The translations under genes were made by a program, and so were the position numbers. DNA of 64,000 nt from Cynocephalus volans (Eukaryota; Chordata; Mammalia; Dermoptera; Cynocephalidae), in assembly GCF_027409185.1 (NCBI RefSeq), contig NC_084475.1:15148130-15212129 (forward strand), given 5' to 3'. Below, one piece after another: positions 44,181-55,915 of this stretch. A model generated the notes under the pieces. That model saw only the letters and a program-made list of their open reading frames with translations, made no database searches and was not told the DNA's origin. The stretch's first letter is position 1. Each line of letters opens with the position of its first letter.

Positions 44181-45089
44181 CAGCACTGCCTACGCCCTGA
44201 AGTTGAGGTCCCCAGAACTTAAAAGGGGACTCCAAGCTTCAGGGCTGTGCTGCAGCTCTGCCGCAGGGGCCTCTACTCAAGGCCTGGAGCAGAACTGGGC
44301 GGACACAGGCCCATGGCTTCACTCTGCCTCAGACAGGGGCTGGGTTCGGGTGTGCGATTGGGACAGGTCCCACCCAGAAGCCCGGAGAGGGTGCCCGGTT
44401 CTGGTTCTGCCAAGAAAGCGCACCCTGGTCTGATGGGCACAAAAGCGACAGCCACTCGCTTCCACCTCCGATGGCACTAGAGGGCCCTTGGGGGGCCCAG
44501 GGAAGGTTTTATGCTGAGTCCTTAACTGAGCATTTCAGAGGCGGCCGTGCCCTGGTGGGATGGGCACAGGGCGCGGGGCTCGGGCCCCCCACCCTGAGTC
44601 ACCCTACTCTTCCCAAGCACCTGGGGTGTGGATGGGACCCGAATGTAGACGATCCGATGTCACTCTCCAGCGAGGACCAGCCCACTCCAGCCTCAGCCAA
44701 CCCAAGGCCGCAGCCCGCTCCCCACCCCAATCTCCGCCCCTGCACCCTGCAAATTGATCCGTGCCAGCTGTCCCTGCTCCTGCTGCCAGCTGGGTCGGGG
44801 CTGGCCCGTCGCCTCCCATCTCCTGCCCACCTTCAGGGCCCAGCCACATGACCTGCCAGGATTGCGATTGTTTGTGAGCTATCTGTCCCCTTACGGGCTA
44901 CCAGCCAGGACCTGGACCCCAGTACCTACAGCATTTATCCCGTATCTCTCAGCCCTGCTCAAAGAAGGAGGACGGAGAAGCAGGTCCCTGTTCCCAAGAA
45001 GAGGAATCCCCTCTGGGCTCATTAAGTTTCCACGTGGGTGTCATGGAGCCAGGGCCCACAGAAGCCCACCAGTGTCTGTGGCCTGGCTC
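44181..45089. other. intergenic GC-rich, nothing recognised
   Basis: Several CpGs around 44540-44830 but too sparse for a clear CpG island. Overlapping frames have no domains. Confidence 0.4.
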
Positions 45090-45265
45090 TAGGGCAGAGT
45101 GGCTCAGCCCCAGCACTTCTGACATTTTGGGATGGAACATTCTTAGTGGTGGGCATTGTAGGATGCTAGGCGGTGTCGCCGGCCTCTGCCTGCTAAGTGC
45201 TAGGAGTACCATCAACCTTAGTTGTGATGACATGTCCAACTGTTCCTTAGGGGGCACACTCTCCT
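45090..45265. mobile_element. hAT-type MITE fossil, same group as 4791-4985
   Basis: 'cactaggcggt'-like text is seen in the opposite orientation: 'gcattgtaggatgctaggcggtgtcgccggcctctgcctg' and 'gttccttagggggcacactctcc' are the inverse of the element at 4791-4985. End repeats have decayed. Confidence 0.6.
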
Positions 45266-46005
45266 AGCTTTACAGCGGCATTAGAACCAGCCACACAGTG
45301 CATGGGGTCTGGAGCTTGAGGTCCCTGCAGCCCAGGACTCTGGGATGGTATTGCTGGGCCTTCCCCTTCTCCATGCTGGGGACTGTGACCCTTGGCCTGA
45401 CGACATTTGAGCAGCTTGTGACCGGCCAGCTCCTTTCTCCATGCAAACACCTCAGCTCCCACCCGGATGTGGGTACTGAGCAGAGCCCTGGGACAGGGGA
45501 TGCTGGGGACTCAGGCCTGTTTCCTGTCACTAGCAGCTGGGGCACCAGAAAGAGACTCACACATAGTGTGTGCATCAGGCAGCCTCATGTTCAGGGAGAG
45601 GAGCTGGGCTGAGGCCACAACCTCAACCCAGGGGCTGTCAGGACTGAAGGTCGGGGGAGCATCCTGCCTGGTCAGCAGGGCCCATCCCCCCCCCCCACCC
45701 CCACACGGGTGGGGTTTCAGGGAAGGACATGGAATGAGTCAGTCTCAGCTGGGGAGAGGTCACCAGGTGGAGGGCAGACAGAGGGTGGGGCTGGTACCCA
45801 CGGCCGTCCCGCCCACACCCTCTCTGCCCTTCCCATCCCACATACAAAGTAGAATTTTCAGAAGAATTCAATCCCAGTGGTACCCCTCACCCTATATATT
45901 CACATTTGCCTGTATTTGCATAAGGGAGCTCTGGAATAACAGAAGACAAAGGTTAAAGAAGGGGACAGTCACCTGGACCAGGCAGGTGACAAACAAGAAG
46001 ACTTT
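45266..46005. other. intergenic, nothing recognised
   Basis: Unique-looking DNA. Contains a C run at 45688-45697. Confidence 0.4.
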
Positions 46006-46009
46006 TTAC

Positions 46010-46147
46010 TGTCTTGTTTCGTTTCCTTTTCTTTCTTTTTTTATTTTCTGCCTCTCTTTCTCTTCCTTTTCTCTCTCTTTTTCTCCCTTCCTTCCTCTCT
46101 CTTTCTCTCTATCCTTCCTCCTTCCATTCCTTTTCCTCTTTCTCCAT
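46010..46147. repeat. polypyrimidine (CT-rich) tract
   Basis: Nearly pure C/T on the + strand over about 130 bases (ttctttctttttttattttc to cctctttctcc). The long hydrophobic-looking frames on either strand here are products of this low-complexity tract, not genes. Confidence 0.88.
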
Positions 46148-47084
46148 GAAAATAAATTACGTATTTTTAAAAAATTTATCTGAAGAAAGAAAAGAACCAC
46201 AGAGTGTGGCAGTGGCTCTCCCCTGTGGCCTGCGGTGGCCCTTCCCCAGCCTTCGCAAAGGCCAGACTGAGCAATCCTCCGCCACTCTCTCATCTCCCCC
46301 CCTTTTTTTTCTAGACAGGCCAGCCCTCACCCTGCCTAGGTTTTCGGATTCATTCTCCCCTTGGGGGGCTTTTGAGGAGGCTGAGGATGGCAGGCCTGGG
46401 GATGACGGGGTGAGGTCCTTGCATGTACGTGGTAGGGGCCCCCACCGTGCATCCCAGCCTTGCTGAATAATTCTGAGAAGACTGACTTAGATTTGCGTTC
46501 ACAGAACAGATTGGTGTGCTGTTGCCACGTGCCACTTCTCTGTGTGCAGCTCATCATTATAAAACATGCTGTGTCCCGCAGGGCAGACGATAGCAGACAT
46601 GGGAATAACATTTGGCTCATTAATTCATTCATACATCAGTTCTCCATCAATATTTATTAAAGGCTGTTCCTTGCCATCATTTGAGCTGACATCGGTTCCC
46701 ACGCTGATCTCTCCCCAGCCCCCAATTCTTTCTGGCACACAATTCTGAGACTCCATCTTTCTAAGTCACTTCAGCCAGGTGTCATATGTCTCTAGAAGGA
46801 GCCACTTACTGTGGCTGATATACTCTTGGGTCTGCAAGGGCAAAGTCACTCCCATATGTGCATATGTGTCAATGCACCTGTGCTGGGGATGAGGACTCAG
46901 CTGATGGGGACCTTGTTGATAACCTGGTAGAAGCTGTGTCTCTGGAAAGTGTAGCCGAGGGGACAGCCTGGGTTGGGATGGGGGAGTCTCTCCCTTGGTT
47001 ATAATCGGAAAGGTCAAGAGAGGAGTTTCTGAATCACTGGAAGGTGCATTCTCCGTGGGGACCAGTGAGAAAGGAAATTGGTGT
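46148..47084. other. intergenic, nothing recognised
   Basis: 'ttaattcattcatacatcagttctccatcaatatttattaaaggc' (about 46620-46665) looks like an L2 antisense end. Otherwise unassigned. Confidence 0.4.
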
Positions 47085-47460
47085 ATTTGTTTGCTGAGGC
47101 TGACTGACAAAGTACCACAGACTGGACAGCTTCAACATCAGAAACTCATTATCTCACAGTTCTGGAGTCTGGAAGCTCAAAGTCGAGCTGCTGGCGGGGC
47201 TGGTTCCTTCTGGGGGCCATGAGGGACGGGTCTGCTCCAGGCCTCCCTACTTACTTTATAGATGGCGTCTTCTCCCTGTGTCTCTCTTCACATTGTCACT
47301 CCTGTATGTATGTCTCTGTGTCCAAATATTTCTTTTTAATAAGGACACGGTTCTATTGGATGAGAGCCCACCCTGATGACCTCATTTTACCTTGATTACC
47401 TCCATAAAGGCTCTATCTCCAAATAAGGTCTCATTCTGAAGTACTGGGGATTTCAACCTG
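47085..47460 (-). mobile_element. MaLR-type LTR (MLT1-like), antisense
   Basis: 'gtttgctgaggctgactgacaaagtaccacagactgg', 'tctcacagttctggagtctggaagct', 'gatggcgtcttctccctgtgtctctcttcacattg', 'cctgatgacctcattttaccttgattacct' and 'ctccaaataaggtctcattctgaagtactgggg' form the inverse of an MLT1-type LTR. Confidence 0.82.
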
Positions 47461-48136
47461 TGAACTGGGGGCAGGGGGTCAATCAAACCCATCACACCGG
47501 GCTGAGGTCTTGCATGAGGCTGGAGGGAGCAGGCCTGTGGAGAAGACTCTTCCCACGGTGGCCTAGGGGGAGGCCATGCAGTGCATCCTTCACAGGTGGG
47601 ACCTGCGCACGTGGCAGTGGTTGTGTTCCACGTATCTCCCGGGTGTCTGGTTTCCTCTGGTGATGAGGACCCCTACATGAGGGCTGAGACTCTTTGGCAT
47701 CACCATGTTGAGATTTTTTCCTCCTCCAGGAAAGCAAATGGGATTCATAAACAGAGACAATTATCTCTTTATTGTCCATAAGCCAAGGACATGGAGCACT
47801 ACATGCCCCTTCCCAGAGACAGGCTACAGACATGGGTTGAGGCGGGGCCAGGCAGTAAGCAAACATGAAGGGTAAACCTCTGTTTGGAAAGCAGACTTCC
47901 TTGTCCTTCATGTTTTAATAAAAGAATAGGGAAGAAACTGCCCCCTCTGCATCCCAAATGAGGTAAGAGAGTTGCTATTGGATGTCTCAGTGGGCCCAGA
48001 GTCAACCCCTAGGGAAGCCATAAAAGCCGTGGACATCTCTCCATCTGTAAGTGGGACCACCCCCCAGTAGTGAGCAGAGCCAGCTCGGAGCCCAAGACCA
48101 CTGGGGCAGGTGCCCAGCGTGGTACAAAGAGCTCAG
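47461..48136. other. intergenic, nothing recognised
   Basis: No gene or repeat that I can name. Confidence 0.4.
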
Positions 48137-48148
48137 GACAATGACTTT

Positions 48149-48250
48149 TATTTATTTTTTGGGTGGCTGGCCAGTATGGTGAACGGAACCCATGACGTGA
48201 CCTTGGTGTTGTAAGGCTGCACTCTAATCAACTGAGCTAACCGGCCAGCC
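48149..48250 (-). mobile_element. tRNA-Ile-derived SINE, monomer
   Basis: Reverse monomer flanked by aggacaatgacttt and agaacaatgacttt. It shows the 'gttgtaaggctgcactctaatc' variant of the monomer. Confidence 0.9.
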
Positions 48251-48483
48251 CAAGAACAATGACTTTGAAAAGGGCCATCTGGTCACCCTTGGACCAGCTG
48301 TTGAAGGACAGGCAGGGCTCTGCTGGGGCCAGCCGGGAAAGGGTAGTCAGAGGACGGGCAGGACTCAGAGGACTTCAGAACCGCCCTTCCCGTCTGAAGA
48401 ATCTCGTTGTAGTTTGATGCTGACCTTGGAAGTTCTGTGTTTTATCTTCATAAGGGTAAGTTTCTTTATGAGCTCCCACTTCT

Positions 48484-48551
48484 GTTTAGTTTTGTTTTGG
48501 GTGGCAGGCCATTACCGGAGGATCTGAACCCTTGACCTTGGTGTTATAACA
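48484..48551 (-). mobile_element. tRNA-Ile-derived SINE, 5'-truncated, with exact target duplication
   Basis: Only 68 bases: tail side gtttagttttgttttgggtg, then ggatctgaacccttgacctt and ggtgttataaca. It is bounded by identical 16-bp repeats atgagctcccacttct (48468-48483 and 48552-48567), so it was truncated at insertion, not by later deletion. Confidence 0.92.
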
Positions 48552-48567
48552 ATGAGCTCCCACTTCT

Positions 48568-49492
48568 AAATTCAGATCCTGAAATCCTTTCCTCTGGGCA
48601 TAACCTCTTTACCTCCACCTTCCTTCCCTCTCACTGGATTTACTCCTCCTCCCATTGAGATCTCTTTTGTCCCAGCCCCTTCCTCTCTCCCAATACACAG
48701 TCTACAGGGACACAAAGCCCTGAGACAAGGCTAAGGCCAGGCTGCACTGTCTGCAAACAGGAATGCTCCAGCCACAACCTCACGGGTGACCAAAAGAGGG
48801 TCCAAGCTACCACGTCTCTTGCTGGAATTATTGCAGCAGCCTCCCCTTGCCTCCTCTTACCCTGCCCCCATCACAGCTTTGGAAGAATCTAGATTGCCAC
48901 ACTATTAGTTATATTATCGTTGTTCACACAATGCTTTCACAAATACTTCTGACCTTTGAAGTTGCAAAGGCACAGTGAACGCAGCATTGCGTTCTCCACT
49001 GGGACTCCAGTGCCCTCCTTCTAGCTGGGACATTCACCGTAATGCCCCAGACCTCCAGGAACTCCAGAAGTTCCCAGAGACTGGGGGAAGCTGAGGAGCT
49101 GCATTCTTCATACCCTTGTGCAGGCACCGGGGAGCTCTTTAAGCCCACTCCCACCAATTCATTTCATTCAATGCACATCTACGGATTTGCCTACCATGTG
49201 CCATGCACAGCTTTGTCCTGTCCTGTCCTGTCCCTACCCTGCCCATCTCATCGCACCCCATCCCAACCCATCCCATCTCATCCTACCTGCCACTACTGAG
49301 CACCAGTAAAGTGCCTGGTATTCCCATAATTTCTGTACAGCAGAGTTTCCTAAATTTGTGTGATCTTAGGAATCATCTGGGGGAGTTTGTTAAAATGACA
49401 GCTTCCCAGTCCCCAGCTGGAGAGAATCCTTTTTTGTTTTGTCCCCCCCCCCCTTTTTTTCCTTCTAAGAATCAGGAGATCAGAGGCAGGCC
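48568..49492. other. intergenic with a short minisatellite-like patch
   Basis: Unassigned except for 49214-49290, where TCCTG repeats pass into CATCC/CATCTC repeats (tcctgtcctgtcctgtccct, then catcccaacccatcccatct). Confidence 0.5.
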
Positions 49493-49680
49493 CCAGAATC
49501 TGTATTCTTTTTTTTTTTCTTCTATCTTTTTGGTGGCTGGCTAGTAGAGAGATCCGAACCCTTGACCTTGGTGTTATCAGCACCTGAGTGACCTAACCGG
49601 CCAGCTCCAGAATCTGTATTCTTAACCGGTACCCCGGGTATTTGTTGCAATCAGCCAAGCTGGGGACCCACTGCTGTAGG
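49320..49680. mobile_element. hAT-type (MER5/MER20-like) fossil around the SINE
   Basis: 'cagcagagtttcctaaatttgtgtgatcttaggaatcatctgggggagtttgttaaaatgacagcttcccagtcccc' and, past the SINE, 'gaatctgtattcttaaccggtaccccgggtatttgttgcaa' with an end near 'ctggggacccactgctgtag' follow the layout of MER5/MER20-type elements. Confidence 0.6.
49510..49606 (-). mobile_element. tRNA-Ile-derived SINE, monomer, with exact target duplication
   Basis: Reverse monomer between identical 17-bp repeats ccagaatctgtattctt (49493-49509 and 49607-49623), with a small deletion before the A-box side. Confidence 0.94.
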
Positions 49681-50760
49681 GGAGACCCAGATGGGTTGAA
49701 TACTGTCCTCACCCCCACCTTGCAGTCCTGTGTGGGCTGCCTGGGGAGTCTGGAGAGGAGCTGGCTGATCGAGTGACAGGGAGGCCGTTCAAATGATCTC
49801 CTTCTCACCTTTTGGGGGGACTGTGCGGGGGGGGTGCAGAAGAGGGAAGGGTCACATGACCTAGGGCTGTGGTGCCCTAACATCCCCAATGACTTTGGAT
49901 CCATCTGGAGACAGGTCAAATGTTTTTCTGGAATTTTCAAGGGCTCGGTCCATCCTCCCCCCAGAATTCCTCAAGGGGGACAGAGATCAAGTGGGACTGA
50001 GAGGGAGGGTGCAGGGCTGGGGTCCAGGACCTCTGGGCTACTTGTCTGTCATTTTCCTGTGCCTGGGTGGAAGGCGGGGGCTGGTCCCCTCTTCCCCCAG
50101 GCCAGTGGGATTTTTGCCTTGTCTTCAGCGGCATTTCTCACCTTGTAAGGTAGTCCTTTATTTTCCTGTCTTTGTTTCAATGTTTTGCACTAAACCACAA
50201 ACTCCTTGGAAAGGAGATATTGTCATATATTTATCTTCATGTTCCCATCTTTGGGCCTAGTGCCTGGCCCAAGGGGGGCAACCATTAAATAGTCTTTAAA
50301 TAAACAGAGCCTTGGCATCGAGTGCCACCTGGTGGAGTCAGAGATTATGGTGGTGATTTAGATTTCCACCTGGACAGTAGACCAGGAAGCATGCGTCCCT
50401 GCCCTCCAGTTTGGGGCAGCCTGTCCAAGTGTGAGGTCATGTGGGGATGGGCAGGGGTAGGGGTCCCTAAACAAGCTCTGGTGAGGAGGGGAGAGCTGGA
50501 CCTTTGAAAAACGGGACTCTCCCAGGACCATGAGGGGCAGTTGGGAAAGGAGCCTGGGACACCCAGGGCATGGAGGAAGAAGAGAGAAAAGAAGAGCCAA
50601 GAGGAGGAGGAGGCGGTACTAATACAGCAAGGACAGGAGGCTGTTCTGTCCCCTGGGTCTACAAGAGGAGGCCCAAGCTGTGGCCCACTGTGCGTTACCC
50701 TGAGAACATGGCAGGCAGTCCTGATGTAACAGAGGCTGCGGGGATACCAACAGCCCCAAG
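49681..50760. other. intergenic, nothing recognised
   Basis: L2-like text near 50190-50310 (cactaaaccacaaactccttggaaaggagatattgtc, cctagtgcctggcccaagg, ttaaatagtctttaaataaa) is a + strand L2 3' end. No gene. Confidence 0.5.
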
Positions 50761-50930
50761 CCTTTATGGACGCTACATAGCAGTGCAATTGCTGTTCCTG
50801 TTTTGCAGGTGGAGAAGTTGGTGCTCAGAGAGGTTAGTAACTCAGCCAGGGTCACACAGCTTATCAGAAGCAGGGCTTGGATTTAAAGCCCAGGCAGTGA
50901 AACCCAGAGTCCATGCTCTTAATCACTTTC
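50761..50930 (-). mobile_element. MIR SINE fossil
   Basis: Antisense MIR: 'ttgcaggtggagaagttggtgctcagagaggttagtaactc', 'gtcacacagcttatcagaagcagggcttggatttaaagcccagg', 'gtccatgctcttaatcac'. Confidence 0.8.
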
Positions 50931-50937
50931 AGCATTT

Positions 50938-50977
50938 TTCATTTATTCACTCATTCATTCATTCATTCATTCATTTT
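50938..50977. repeat. (CATT)n microsatellite
   Basis: Perfect tetranucleotide repeats after a short imperfect start. Confidence 0.9.
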
Positions 50978-52770
50978 GAGAACCAACTTTATGGGCCTGA
51001 TCCAGTAAAAGGCTGGGACTTGTCATGTTGAGCCCTTCTCTGGGGAGAGTTTCGGTGGTCTGGGGTTAGACAGCAGCTCCCTGAATCAGACCGCCGGCTG
51101 ACTCCTCTGCTCCCTCCCCCTCTCTTGAGCGCAGTACAGTGTCTGAAACCTCCTTTCTGCCCCTACAGCATCTCCCCACCTTCCCTCTTCCTCAGGGCAT
51201 AGATGCCCTGCCAGGGCTCTACTCATCAATTGTGTAAGAATCTGGGGTCGCAGTTGGGTAGGGAAAAGGGGGAGGTTAGGGAGGGGGCTCAGGTGTGGGT
51301 ATTATTTAAAAGCTCCCCAAAGCATTCCAATGTGCACCAGGTTTGAGACCCCTGTCAGCATGTGCGGAAACAGTCATGGTCAGTGGGACTGGGAGGCTGT
51401 CTCAGGATCATGCCTCTTTCTGCCTCACCCCACAGAGTCCCCTTTAGTGCTGCACTATTTCTTCTACATTCTAACCCTGCCCACACATATACACACACAC
51501 CAACCCCCCAAATCACCCACGATAAAGTGGAGCCTCCTCTTCCCTAGGAGCTGGAAACCTTGGCAATGTTTAAGGCCACATCCTAGAGTCCCTTCCCCTG
51601 GGGCCAAAACACACCTTCAGGAAGGGATACCTGTCAGCTGGGAACTTTGGGGTGGCATGGCCTTGAACCCGGAGCCTTCTGGTGAAGAACCTAACCCTTA
51701 CCAGGAGGGGAGGGCAGGGAGGCATGAGACCCATGTCCCTGTCTTTGCCTTCTCAGTCCCTGAGGAGAGGCAGGTTCTCCCCCCAACTCTCTACCTGCAG
51801 CTCAGCCCCTCCCCTCTTCTGGAACAGTCCAGCAGAAGCAGGAGGTGGAGCAATATAGCCTGCTCACCCTAAGCGGGGAGCTGGACTGTGCCAGGTTGGC
51901 CTCAGAGCTAGTGATCCTGTTGGGTATCTGAGGACCCCTGGTGTCATCATCTGCCAACCTGGAGCCTGGGAGATCCCAGAGGCCGAGCCCCTGCCCGGTC
52001 CCTCTTGGGTGGCCTGGCCTGAAGGCTGGGTGCAGCCGATTTCCTCCTCTGTGACACCTGCCTGTCTCCTTTCGTCCTCTCCTGCCTCTCTGAAGCCCTC
52101 AGATCCTCTTCCCCTGTTCCCAGTCTATGGGCTGGGGGATCTGGATTCCCTGTACAGCCACCTCTCCACTTCCCAGCTTGTAGAGACAGGAGCAGTTACC
52201 TGCCCAAGAAAGCCAGCAGTCCTGGCAGCCACCAACAGATGGCAACATGGGCTGCTTGAGGAGAGCAACTTTACCAGACTGCAGACTGCGCTCCTCAGCG
52301 GGTCCGCTGCCTGATGTGGGTCCCCTGGCTCAGGCCACCTTGGGGGGTAGGCCCAGGACTATAGGACCTTCTCAAGCATTGTCCCACAGCCTACTTGCCC
52401 CAGGGCCAAGTTTGGCCATCAGGTCTACCCCAGCTCCGCTCTGTCCAGTCCCCACTCACTCCTCTCCTTGCCATCCTGAGTCTTTAGGGCCCTCACATGT
52501 CCCCTCGGGGCCAACCAGACATGGGACAGACAAGCAGGGAGGGGCTGGGGGAGGTTAAGCCACCCCATTCCCTCTGTCAAAAGTGTTTAACTGTTTTGGT
52601 ACTTGGTTTGTTGACAGCCTTCCCTGTTTTCTCTCACTTTGCAGGAAGGAGAGAGTCCAGTTCTTTGAAATACTAAAAATGGATCTGTGGATTTAAAAAA
52701 AAAAGAAGAAGAAAGGTGAGCAAGGGCTCCCCCTTAGAGAGTCACAGTGGCAGACAGGAGTTTGGGGGTT
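50978..52770. other. intergenic, nothing recognised
   Basis: GC-rich unique-looking DNA; an ACAC-type short run at 51485-51502. Frames of up to 180 codons (51330-51872, +) carry no known domain. Confidence 0.4.
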
Positions 52771-52791
52771 AATATGGACAGATGTGGGTCC

Positions 52792-52885
52792 TTTTTTTTT
52801 TTGGTGGATGCCCAGTCCAGGGACCCAGACCCTTGACCTTGGTGTTAGCACCGTGCTCTAACCAAGTGAGTAACCAGCCAGCCCC
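52792..52885 (-). mobile_element. tRNA-Ile-derived SINE, monomer
   Basis: Reverse monomer (ggtggatgcccagtccaggg to gagtaaccagccagcccc). Flanks cagatgtgggtcctt and cagatctgggttctt form a diverged target duplication. Confidence 0.9.
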
Positions 52886-52900
52886 AGATCTGGGTTCTTA

Positions 52901-55245
52901 TAGGTAAGTTTTCTCAGCTCCCTGAGTCGTGAGGAGTCGATTCACCTCTGCGCATGGTGGGAGTTCAGCAAACATCTCAAAACATCCCTGTGGATTACCC
53001 AGTGCATTCACATCTCTGATCTCATTTCAAGCCTCCCAGCAATGCATGAAGCGGGCAGGGCTCTGATCTTCCCTGCTGTGCCACCCCCATTGTCATGGTC
53101 GGGGGGCCTCCTTGAGGCAGGTGCCCTTAACCCATCTCCTGCCCCTGGTCCTGCTCTGTGGAGGGAACTCAGAAGGGACACCGGGGGGCTGTGCCAGGCA
53201 GAGGCTGCCCTCTTAGACAACTGCCCTTGTGTGTCCCTGGGGATGGGGTGGAGGTTGAGCAGTGACTTGAAGCCACTACTGCTTCCTTGTCCAGCTGTGC
53301 AGACCACCAGCCTCTGCTTGAACCTATTTTCTGTTAAGGCTTAACTTAGGTGAAGTGTCCAAATCTTAAGTGCTCATGGGTGCCCTTCTGAGCTCCATGG
53401 GCCCCAGCCTGTTGTTCTCACCCCTGGCTCCTCTCTCCCTGGTGGAAAAATTATCTCCAGGCCCAGGCACCTGTGTGTGTGGGGGGGGAGGATGGGCCCT
53501 GGGTACAGCAGGGGCTCTGTGGGCAGGAAGACTCAGGGAAGGGGGACAGTGAGGGTTCTCGCACCTCTGGCTGCCACAGCCACCCATCTGCTTGCCGGCA
53601 GCTTCCTCTTCCTGTCTGTCTTGACCACAGTGCACCCAAGACCAAGCAGGCAGTCATGATGGCTCTGTAATGACCAGCTGGTGTGGACTGTGGCCGGGGA
53701 CTTTGGGACACATTGGAACTCAGGTTGTTCAAGCTGCCTCGGCCCCTGAAGGATCCAGCCACGCAGGGGCAGCTTCCCCAGAGATGGGCAGGAGCATGGG
53801 GAGTGGGCAGGCCCTGGGAGCCCAGCAGGGAGGCGAGGCAGGCCAGGCCAGACAGGGTGGGGTCAGGCCCAGGCAGCGGGTCTCACCCAGGCTCCTGGGG
53901 AAGGGAAACCAGGTCCTCCCAGTCGTCAGTCCATCCTTCCCTGCTGCACCTCCCCGACAGCTTGTCAGTCAGAGTTGGCTCTGTTCCTCATGGATCTTGC
54001 AGTCATTCAAACCCTACCTGTGTGCATTCAACCCCAGCAAAAACACCTGGCACGTAGCAGGTGCTCAGTGGAGGTCAGTTTCCTTCCCCTTTTGTCCCAC
54101 GCTCACACAATCATCAAGCTCTTCTTCCTTCTGTGGGGCTGCAGTCACACAGACCCGCCTCCTGCCTCTGCCCGCTCCTGAGCAGTGCCCACCAGCTAGC
54201 GCCCTCCCTGAGGTCCGCCTCCAGCTCAGGGGGACAGAGCGGCAGAGCGGACCGGGGACCACAGGGCTGCCTCAGTGGGACGGCGGCTCTGAGATTGAGC
54301 AGCTTTGGAAAGGGAAGTTCTGCTGACAGGCCCCACGGTTCATCCACTCCCCAGATATTTTCGTGGGACCTGTGAGTTTGCAAAACTCAATGCTGCTGCT
54401 ATAAGTCTGCCCCAAAAGCCCTGCATACATCCCCACCAGCACCCTGCCCCACAGGCCTCTGAGCATGTGCATCCACACTGGGAAGAGGCTTCAAACCACA
54501 TCACAGGTTTTGTGGCTGCTGTTGGATCCCACCTGAGAAGGGGGTTCAGCCCTGTGGCCCTGGCATTCATCTTGCCCTGCACCAACATCTGGTGATGGCT
54601 ATCAGGGACTTGCGGGGACAGTGTCACTTCCTTAGCATTCTGATGCTGTGCAGTTGTTTTGCATCATTTTGTTTCTTCCTTTGGGTCAGTGGACAGATTG
54701 GGCTGAGTAGAATGGCTGTGGCAGGGATCAAGTCCCCTGACCTTGCCCCTTGGCGGTAGGTCAGGTGTTTCTCTATGTTCCTAAGGATGGTTGCATCCCA
54801 CAGATGGCTGCGTAGCATACTTCTCCCTGTTGAATCCGATTCTCCCAGGGCTTTTCACTGTATCCCCTTGGAAAAAGACTGGCCTGAAGACATCAAGTAA
54901 TGTCTCACATTGGAATATATTTATAACCATTGCATTATTTATTCTCACAGTTGAGTTATTGTTACTGATGTTTTACAGAAGCCACAGGTTTTGCTCAAGG
55001 TCACTGAGTAAGTGGATGCACTGCACGAGAACCTACCTCCTGATTCTCTTTCTGGCCTGGACATTCAAGACTGCAGTAACACCTCTTGGATCATGACTGG
55101 ATTAAAAATACATTTCTGGGAAATTTTGCAATGGTCAGGCCATGTAAACCACCAAATATGACACCTATCTTACATTTTCATGTTCAGCTCATCAAAGCAT
55201 CTTGGATCTCAACAAGCTTTAGTAAATCTATGACCAAATTGTCAT
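52901..55245. other. intergenic, nothing recognised
   Basis: GC-rich at the left, AT-rich at the right. The 218-codon frame at 53670-54326 (+) has no domain. Short MIR/L2 traces (for example cacctggcacgtagcaggtgctcagtgg near 54045) are present. Confidence 0.4.
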
Positions 55246-55432
55246 AGAAATTCCTCCAATGTCAGGTGATAAATGATTTCAGCACAGTAGCAGGATACAA
55301 AATCAACACACAAAAATCAGTAGCATTTCTATTCTCCAATAGTGAACATGCAGAAAGAGAAATCAAGAAAGCCTTCCCATTTACAATAGCCACCAAAAAA
55401 TAAAATAATTAGGAATTGAGTTAACCAAGGAT

Positions 55433-55915
55433 GTGAAAAATCTCTATAATGAGAACTACAAACTACTGCTGAGAGAAATTAGAGAGGATACAAGAAGATG
55501 GAAAGATATCCCATGCTCTTGGATTGGAAGAATCAACATAGTGAAAATGTCCATACTACCCAAAGTGATTTACAAATTCAATGCAATCCCCATCAAAATT
55601 CCAAAGACATTTTTCTCAGAAATGGAAAGAACTATCCAGACATTTATATGGAATAACAAAAGACCACTCATAGCCAAAGCAACACTGAGCAAAAAAAATA
55701 AAGCTGGAGGCATAACATTACCTGACTTTAAACTATACTACAAAGCTATAATAAACAAAACAGTATGGTACTGGCATAAAAAGAGACACACTGATCAATG
55801 GAATAGAATAGAGAACCCAGAAATCAACCCGCACACCTACAGCCATCTGATCTTTGACAAAGGCACCAAGCCTATACACTGGGGAAGAGACTGCTTCTTT
55901 AGCAAATGGTGCTAG
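55433..55915 (+). pseudogene. LINE-1 ORF2p C-terminal fragment, broken
   Basis: A 160-codon open stretch has the ORF2p thumb/C-terminal signature words ([37 protein letters not shown]). It stops at TAG 55913-55915, and a further in-frame TAG lies at 55991-55993. At both places L1 family members usually have TGG (tryptophan). Without its 5' portion and with stops, it is not functional. Confidence 0.9.

Noticed and set aside
46006-46466. Open frames rich in Phe/Leu/Ser or Lys/Arg/Glu over the CT tract
   Set aside because: Low-complexity translation of a polypyrimidine tract.
49214-49290. CRISPR-like or regulated tandem array
   Set aside because: Simple TCCTG and CATCC slippage repeats in a mammalian genome; no spacers.
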